Positions 15,328 through 20,263 of a stretch of DNA of 20,263 nt are shown here, one piece after another. Both the position numbers and the translations under genes were made by a program. Under the pieces are notes generated by a model, which worked only from the letters and a program-made list of their open reading frames with translations, was not told where the DNA came from and did not search any database. Origin of the DNA: Propionibacteriaceae bacterium UBA6238 (GTDB lineage: Bacteria; Actinomycetota; Actinomycetes; Propionibacteriales; Propionibacteriaceae); assembly GCA_002441465.1 (NCBI GenBank), contig DJWE01000036.1, forward strand, positions 1 to 20,263, written 5' to 3'. Within the stretch, counting starts at the first letter, position 1. Each line of letters starts with the position of its first letter.

Positions 15328-18300
15328 ATGACGGCGTCCCTGCACAAGCTGACGGCCGGCTCGGGCTATGACTACCTGACCCGGCAGGTCGCCGCCATGG
15401 ACTCCACCGAGAAGGGCCACGCGTCGCTCACGTCGTACTACACCGAGAAGGGGGAGGTACCCGGCCGGTGGGTCGGCACCGGCCTCCAAGCCCTAGAGGT
15501 GGAGCCGAGGTCGGCGGTCTCGCAGGAGCAGATGCAGTCGCTGTTCGGGGCAGGGTTCCATCCGGAAATGGCCGCTCGTCTGGCTGCCCTGCCGGTCGGC
15601 GCGACGCGGGAGCAGGTCCGCGCCGCGGCCCGGCTGGGGGCGCCGTTTCGGGTCCATGCCGCGGCCAGCGCGTTCCAGCAGGAGGTCGCGACGCGGTCCG
15701 CGGTGTGGGCGGCCGAGCACGGTGTCGCTGCGGACGAGGAAGTGCCGTTGGATGTCCGCGCGCGGGTCCGCAACGAGGTAGCGACCGAGGGTTTCGCGGC
15801 GCGGATGGGGAGGGCGCCGAGCAGCCTGGAGTTGTCCTCGGAGGTCGCTCGCCTGACGCGGAACGCCACGACGGCGTGTGCCGGGTTCGATGTGACGTTC
15901 ACGCCGGTGAAGTCGGTCTCTGCGCTGTGGGCGGTCGCGCCGCAGCAGGTGGCCGCGCAGATTGAGGAGGCTCATAACGCCGCCGTCGCTGACGCTCTGG
16001 CCTACCTGGAGGAGCGGGTCCTGTTCTCGCGCAGGGGTGCGGGTGGGGTGCGGCAGGTGGAGGTGACCGGCGTGATCGGAGCGGCGTTCACGCACCGGGA
16101 TTCGCGGGCTGGGGATCCGAATCTGCACACCCATGTGGCGATCGCGAACAAGGTTCAGACACTCGACGGCGCCTGGTTGGCGATCGACGGCCGGCCCTTG
16201 TTCGCGGGGCTGGTAAGCATCTCGGAGGTCTACAACACCCAGCTGGAGGCCCACCTCGCCGCCCGCCTCGGTGTGCGATTCGCGGCGGAGCCGGTGGCCG
16301 ATCCGTCGAAGCGACCGGTGCGAGAGATCATCGGAGTCCCAGCCCGGTTGCGGGAAGCGTGGTCCAGCCGCAGGGCGGCGATTGAGGCCCGTCAGGCGGA
16401 GCTCGCCGTCACATTCCAGCACGCGCATCACCGCCCGCCGACACCGGCCGAGGCGATCGCGCTGGCGCAACAGGCCACCTTGGAGACCCGGGAAGCGAAG
16501 CACGAACCCCGCACCCTGACAGAGCAACGCAGCGCCTGGGCAGCGCAAGCGACCGCGGTCCTCGGCGCCGACGGGATAGCCCGGATGCTCGCCGACGTGG
16601 CCGCCGCTGCTCACGGCGCGGGGCCGGCGCCGACGGCCGCCTGGATCGATGAGGTGGCCGACGAGATGGTGACCCGGATGAGCCTGTCGCGGGCCACGTG
16701 GACGGTGTGGCACCTGCAGGCGGAAGCCTCGCGCAGGGCCAGGGAACGGGCCACCAGCCCCGGGCAGGCGACCCACCTCACCGCCCAACTCCTGGCCGCG
16801 GCAACCGACCGATGCATCGCGCTGGAGGCGTGGGTCGACCCGATCAGCGACCCCCAGGTCCTGCGCCGCTCCGACGGCGAATCTGTCTACACCACGGTCG
16901 GGAGCCGACGGTTCACCTCCACCGCCGTGATCGAAGCCGAACGGCAGATCACCGACGCAGCGACCCTCCTCAACGGCCGACAAGCCAGCGAAGCCGACGT
17001 GTCCCTCGCCCTCCTCGAGGCGACCGCCAACCGCATCAACCTGACCGCCGGCCAGGCTGAACTCGTGCGTCGAATGGCCACCAGCGGACGACGGGTCCAG
17101 CTCGCCCTGGCCGCCGCTGGCTCCGGGAAAACCACCGCCCTGGCAACTCTCGGGCAGGCGTGGCGGAACAGTGGTGGGACGGTGGTCGGCCTGGCCCCCT
17201 CCGCCGTCGCCGCTCGACTCCTGGCTGATCACGTCGGCCACGCCACCACCCTGGCGAAGCTCGCCTGGGACCTCCACCACCATCCCGGCGCAGCCGAGAA
17301 TCTGATCAGCCCTGACACCCTCCTGATCGTTGACGAGGCGGGCATGGCCGACACACCATCGCTGGCCGCAGTGATCGGATTCGCCATCCATCGGGGTGCG
17401 TCGGTGCGGTTGATCGGGGATGATCAGCAGCTCGCCGCGGTCGGTGCCGGCGGGGTGCTTCGCGACCTCGCCCACGCCCACCCAGCCGTCCACTTGACCG
17501 AGGTGCTGCGGTTCGAAGACCCAGCGGAGGCGGCCGCCTCGTTGGCGCTGCGCGATGGCCGGCCCGAGTCGCTGGGCTTCTACCTCGACCAGCAGCGGAT
17601 CCACGCCGGCTCGGACGAAACCATCCTCCGCGACGCCCTCAACGCCTGGCTCAAAGACAAGACAGCCGGCCTGGACTCGGTGATGCTGGCCAGCACCCGC
17701 GACCAGGTCGCCCAACTCAACCAGTGGGCCCGCGACCACCGCCTGGCCGCCACCCACGGCGATGTTGAGGGTGCCGTTGCGGTGCTGTCGGACGGGAACC
17801 TGGCCTCGGTCGGGGATGTGATCGTCACCCGACTCAATGACCGCCGCCTCGCGATCAGCGCCACCGATTGGGTGAAGAACGGCGACCGGTGGACCGTCAC
17901 CGAAGTGGACCCGACGGGCGCGATCCACGCCCACCACCTGAACAGCGGGCTGCGGAGCACCCTGCCTGCAACCTACGTGACCGAGAACGTGGAGTTGGGC
18001 TATGCAGTGACCGTCCACGGCGCCCAAGGCATCACCGTCGACACCACCCACACTGTCCTGACCGGGACGGAGAGCAGGCAGCAGCTCTACGTCGCGATGA
18101 GCCGCGGCCGCCGCTCGAACCACGCCTACGTCCAGGTCGTCGACGGCGGCGGCGAATACTCCCCCATCCACCCCACCACCCTGCGACCGGTCACCGCCGC
18201 AGACGTCCTCGAGCAGGTCCTAGCCCGTGACGGATCCGCCCGTTCCGTCACCACCGAGACCCGCCAAACCGTCGACCACTACACCCGCCTCGGCCTCGCC

Positions 18301-20263
18301 GTGGCCCGCTACAGCGACGCGGTGAGCGTCGCCGTCGAGCAGCTCCACGCGGACACCGCACACGAGCTGGACCAGCACGCCGACGAGGTCGTGGATCAGC
18401 TCACCTCCAGCCCCGCCTGGCCCACCCTCCGCGCACACCTTCTTCTGCTCTCGGCCACCGGCGAGAGGTCCCACTCAGCGCTGCAGCTGCTGCGTGCCGC
18501 GGTCGACGCCCGGGAACTGTCGACCGCCCACGACCCGGCGGCGGTGCTCACCTGGCGGCTCCCCCACCCTGACACCTCGGGCCCACTCCCCTGGCTCACC
18601 GGCATCCCCCGAAGCCTCGCCGACCACGATCAGTGGGGCCCCTACCTCACCGCCCGCCACGCCCAGGTCCGCGCCTTCGCCGCCGAAGTCCGAGCCGCCG
18701 CCACCGCCATCAGCCAGCCGGTATGGGCTCTACCGGGCCAGACCATCACAGCGTCGACCGTGACCGATGTCGAGGTGTGGCGGGCGGCCTGGCAAGTCGA
18801 ACCCAGCGACCGCCGCCCCACCGGACCCGCCCAACTGGGTGCAGCCGCGCACCACTGGCAACAGAACCTCACGAACCGGCTCCGACCCGCCTATCCGGTC
18901 GGGATCTGGACCGATCTCCTCCGCGACATCCGTGCCGATCTCACCCGTGACCCCTACGCCACCGTGCTGGCACACCGCCTCGCCGCCCTCCACAACACCG
19001 ACGTCCCCATCACCGAACACCTCGCCGCAGCCGTCGCCGACGGGCCCCTGCCGGCAGAACAGCCAGCCGCCGCGCTGTGGTGGCGACTCGCCCGCCACCT
19101 CACCCCCGCCGAAGGCCCCACCCTCCCCACCTGGGAAGAATCGCTGGTTGACCAGCTCGGCTACCAGCCCGCAGCCGACCTCGAAGCCAGCCCCTGGTGG
19201 CCCCACCTGGCCGCCGCGCTCACCGACGCCACCCAGCGCGGCCACCGCCTCGAGGACCTCATCATCCCCGTGCCAGACGTCTCCGGATTCGACGACGCAT
19301 GCCAGGCGATGCTGTGGCGCACCCACCACCTCACGACGCCGCCACCCGACGACCAAGTGGAGCCGCCGCACCCCGATCAGTTGCCCCCCGACGGGATCGA
19401 GGACATCGACTGGACTACTCGGACCGCAGACCTCGTCGCAGCTGCCCGGTTGCGAGAGCGTATCGATCCGGACTTCACCGAGATTGAACTGCGCCAGGCC
19501 TTCGCAGCCGCCGACCGCTGGACCGAGACCCCCCACACCCCGGAACGCCTCGCCCACGTCACTGCGGCCGCGGCAGGGTTCTTCGAGACCCAGCTGCCCG
19601 ACTCGTGGAGCCATTCCTACTTCCTGCAACGCTTCAGGCAGGATCTCGCCGGCGACCCCCGGTTCCGGATCGGCCACGCCCCAGCAGGCTGGACCTCCAT
19701 GATCAGCACCCTGCGGAAGCAGGGATTCAGCACCCAAGAGCTGCTCGCCGCGGGAGTGGCAACCACCACCCGCCAAGGCAACGTGATCGACCGCTTCCGC
19801 GACCGCGCCATCCTCCCCATCACCCACGAAGGCGTCATCGTCGGGTTCGTCGGCCGACGGCACCCCGACGCCCACGACGACCACGGCCCCAAATACCTCA
19901 ACAGCCCCGCCAGCCCACTGTTCGCCAAACGCGACATCCTCTACGGCCACCACCTCCTCACCCCCGAGGCTGTTCCGGTGATCGTCGAAGGCCCGATCGA
20001 CGCGATCGCCGTCACCCTCGCAGGCCAAGGCACCTACATCGGCCTCGCACCCCTGGGAACCGCACTGACCCCGGAACAGACCCTGCTGCTGCGCGGCGGA
20101 CCCACGCCGCTGATCGCCACCGACGCCGACAACGCCGGACACGTCGCAGCCGAGAACGCATTCTGGCTCCTCGCCCAGCACCGCCTCGACCCGCGCCGGC
20201 TGATCCTGCCAGCCGGCAGCGACCCGGCTCAACTGCTCGAACAGCACGGCCCCGACGCCCTCC
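15328..20263 (+). CDS. MobF-type relaxase fused to TraI/RecD-like helicase and TOPRIM primase domain (3' end outside window)
   Basis: Very long conjugative DNA-processing protein; the frame stays open for 1645 codons to the window edge. Relaxase domain (1-330): N-terminal tyrosines in GSGYDYLTRQV (Tyr14, Tyr16) and SYYTEKGEVPGRW (Tyr37, Tyr38), plus metal-binding histidines His256 and DPNLHTHV (His267, His269). Helicase SF1 domain (about 580-940): Walker A AAGSGKTT (GSGKTT 598-603), VDEAGM (669), GDDQQL (697-702), VTVHGAQGIT (about 894-903), YVAMSRGR (921-928). A poorly conserved middle (about 960-1450) follows, then a DnaG-like catalytic core: DRFRDRAILPI (1488-1498), GFVGRR, PKYLNSP and a TOPRIM fold with Glu1554 (VIVEGPIDAIAV) and Asp1599-Ala-Asp1601 (ATDADNAG). 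ATG 15328 is preferred on N-terminal similarity to TraA-type relaxases; only G-rich sequence lies upstream, and TTG 15310 and 15319 are alternatives. It would nick oriT, unwind the strand, and perhaps prime the complementary strand. Confidence 0.88.
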   Translation, partial: MTASLHKLTAGSGYDYLTRQVAAMDSTEKGHASLTSYYTEKGEVPGRWVGTGLQALEVEPRSAVSQEQMQSLFGAGFHPEMAARLAALPVGATREQVRAAARLGAPFRVHAAASAFQQEVATRSAVWAAEHGVAADEEVPLDVRARVRNEVATEGFAARMGRAPSSLELSSEVARLTRNATTACAGFDVTFTPVKSVSALWAVAPQQVAAQIEEAHNAAVADALAYLEERVLFSRRGAGGVRQVEVTGVIGAAFTHRDSRAGDPNLHTHVAIANKVQTLDGAWLAIDGRPLFAGLVSISEVYNTQLEAHLAARLGVRFAAEPVADPSKRPVREIIGVPARLREAWSSRRAAIEARQAELAVTFQHAHHRPPTPAEAIALAQQATLETREAKHEPRTLTEQRSAWAAQATAVLGADGIARMLADVAAAAHGAGPAPTAAWIDEVADEMVTRMSLSRATWTVWHLQAEASRRARERATSPGQATHLTAQLLAAATDRCIALEAWVDPISDPQVLRRSDGESVYTTVGSRRFTSTAVIEAERQITDAATLLNGRQASEADVSLALLEATANRINLTAGQAELVRRMATSGRRVQLALAAAGSGKTTALATLGQAWRNSGGTVVGLAPSAVAARLLADHVGHATTLAKLAWDLHHHPGAAENLISPDTLLIVDEAGMADTPSLAAVIGFAIHRGASVRLIGDDQQLAAVGAGGVLRDLAHAHPAVHLTEVLRFEDPAEAAASLALRDGRPESLGFYLDQQRIHAGSDETILRDALNAWLKDKTAGLDSVMLASTRDQVAQLNQWARDHRLAATHGDVEGAVAVLSDGNLASVGDVIVTRLNDRRLAISATDWVKNGDRWTVTEVDPTGAIHAHHLNSGLRSTLPATYVTENVELGYAVTVHGAQGITVDTTHTVLTGTESRQQLYVAMSRGRRSNHAYVQVVDGGGEYSPIHPTTLRPVTAADVLEQVLARDGSARSVTTETRQTVDHYTRLGLAVARYSDAVSVAVEQLHADTAHELDQHADEVVDQLTSSPAWPTLRAHLLLLSATGERSHSALQLLRAAVDARELSTAHDPAAVLTWRLPHPDTSGPLPWLTGIPRSLADHDQWGPYLTARHAQVRAFAAEVRAAATAISQPVWALPGQTITASTVTDVEVWRAAWQVEPSDRRPTGPAQLGAAAHHWQQNLTNRLRPAYPVGIWTDLLRDIRADLTRDPYATVLAHRLAALHNTDVPITEHLAAAVADGPLPAEQPAAALWWRLARHLTPAEGPTLPTWEESLVDQLGYQPAADLEASPWWPHLAAALTDATQRGHRLEDLIIPVPDVSGFDDACQAMLWRTHHLTTPPPDDQVEPPHPDQLPPDGIEDIDWTTRTADLVAAARLRERIDPDFTEIELRQAFAAADRWTETPHTPERLAHVTAAAAGFFETQLPDSWSHSYFLQRFRQDLAGDPRFRIGHAPAGWTSMISTLRKQGFSTQELLAAGVATTTRQGNVIDRFRDRAILPITHEGVIVGFVGRRHPDAHDDHGPKYLNSPASPLFAKRDILYGHHLLTPEAVPVIVEGPIDAIAVTLAGQGTYIGLAPLGTALTPEQTLLLRGGPTPLIATDADNAGHVAAENAFWLLAQHRLDPRRLILPAGSDPAQLLEQHGPDAL

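Noticed and set aside
15493..18171. Long open minus-strand frame opposite the relaxase (about 892 codons), and another at 18730-20247
   Set aside because: Both lie opposite clear relaxase, helicase and primase motifs, show repetitive Gly/Val/Arg composition, and have no family-like motifs; they are GC-driven artefacts.
1..20263. CRISPR arrays, rRNA genes, complete tRNA genes, classic riboswitches
   Set aside because: Looked for regularly spaced direct repeats and conserved RNA cores; none seen other than the tRNA 3' fragment at 480-506.

Overview
The window is high-GC DNA of an actinomycete type (Actinomycetota, plausibly Propionibacteriales such as a Nocardioides relative; this is inference from GC-rich third positions, GTG/TTG starts, a heliorhodopsin gene and the protein families). 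It spans a junction between an ordinary chromosomal flank and a large integrative, probably conjugative or mobilizable, element that continues past the right edge.

Left flank (1-506): the 3' half of a heliorhodopsin gene, then on the minus strand a hairpin terminator and the last ~27 nt of a tRNA gene (T-arm plus acceptor 3' strand and CCA). The rest of that tRNA is absent, as expected at one attachment site of an element integrated into a tRNA 3' end. The element would begin at about 506 and run rightward; the rebuilt tRNA should lie beyond 20263.

Element, in order: a tyrosine recombinase integrase (680-2113); a two-gene AAA+ ATPase / cytosolic subtilase cassette of the ietAS type (2372-5894), a known antiphage or plasmid-stability pairing; an ISL3-family transposable unit (5902-8454); a complete type I restriction-modification operon hsdM-hsdS-hsdR with 4-bp overlaps (8763-15018); a hairpin-rich non-coding stretch (15019-15327) that could hold oriT; and a very long MobF-type relaxase fused to a RecD/TraI-like helicase and, near the window end, a TOPRIM primase-like domain (15328 to beyond 20263).

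The most striking structural observation is in the ISL3 unit. The transposase is followed by an expected right inverted repeat (7342-7365), but no target duplication flanks that end. A second right-type inverted repeat lies at 8431-8454, and the 8-bp target duplication AACAATGG flanks the outer pair (5894-5901 and 8455-8462). The IS therefore appears to have moved as a 2553-bp unit carrying a secreted lipase gene as passenger. Its transposase now has a one-base frameshift.

Together the genes form a mobile element with its own integration (Int) and DNA-processing (relaxase) functions, carrying two defence modules (IetAS-like and type I RM), later hit by a cargo-carrying IS between the two.
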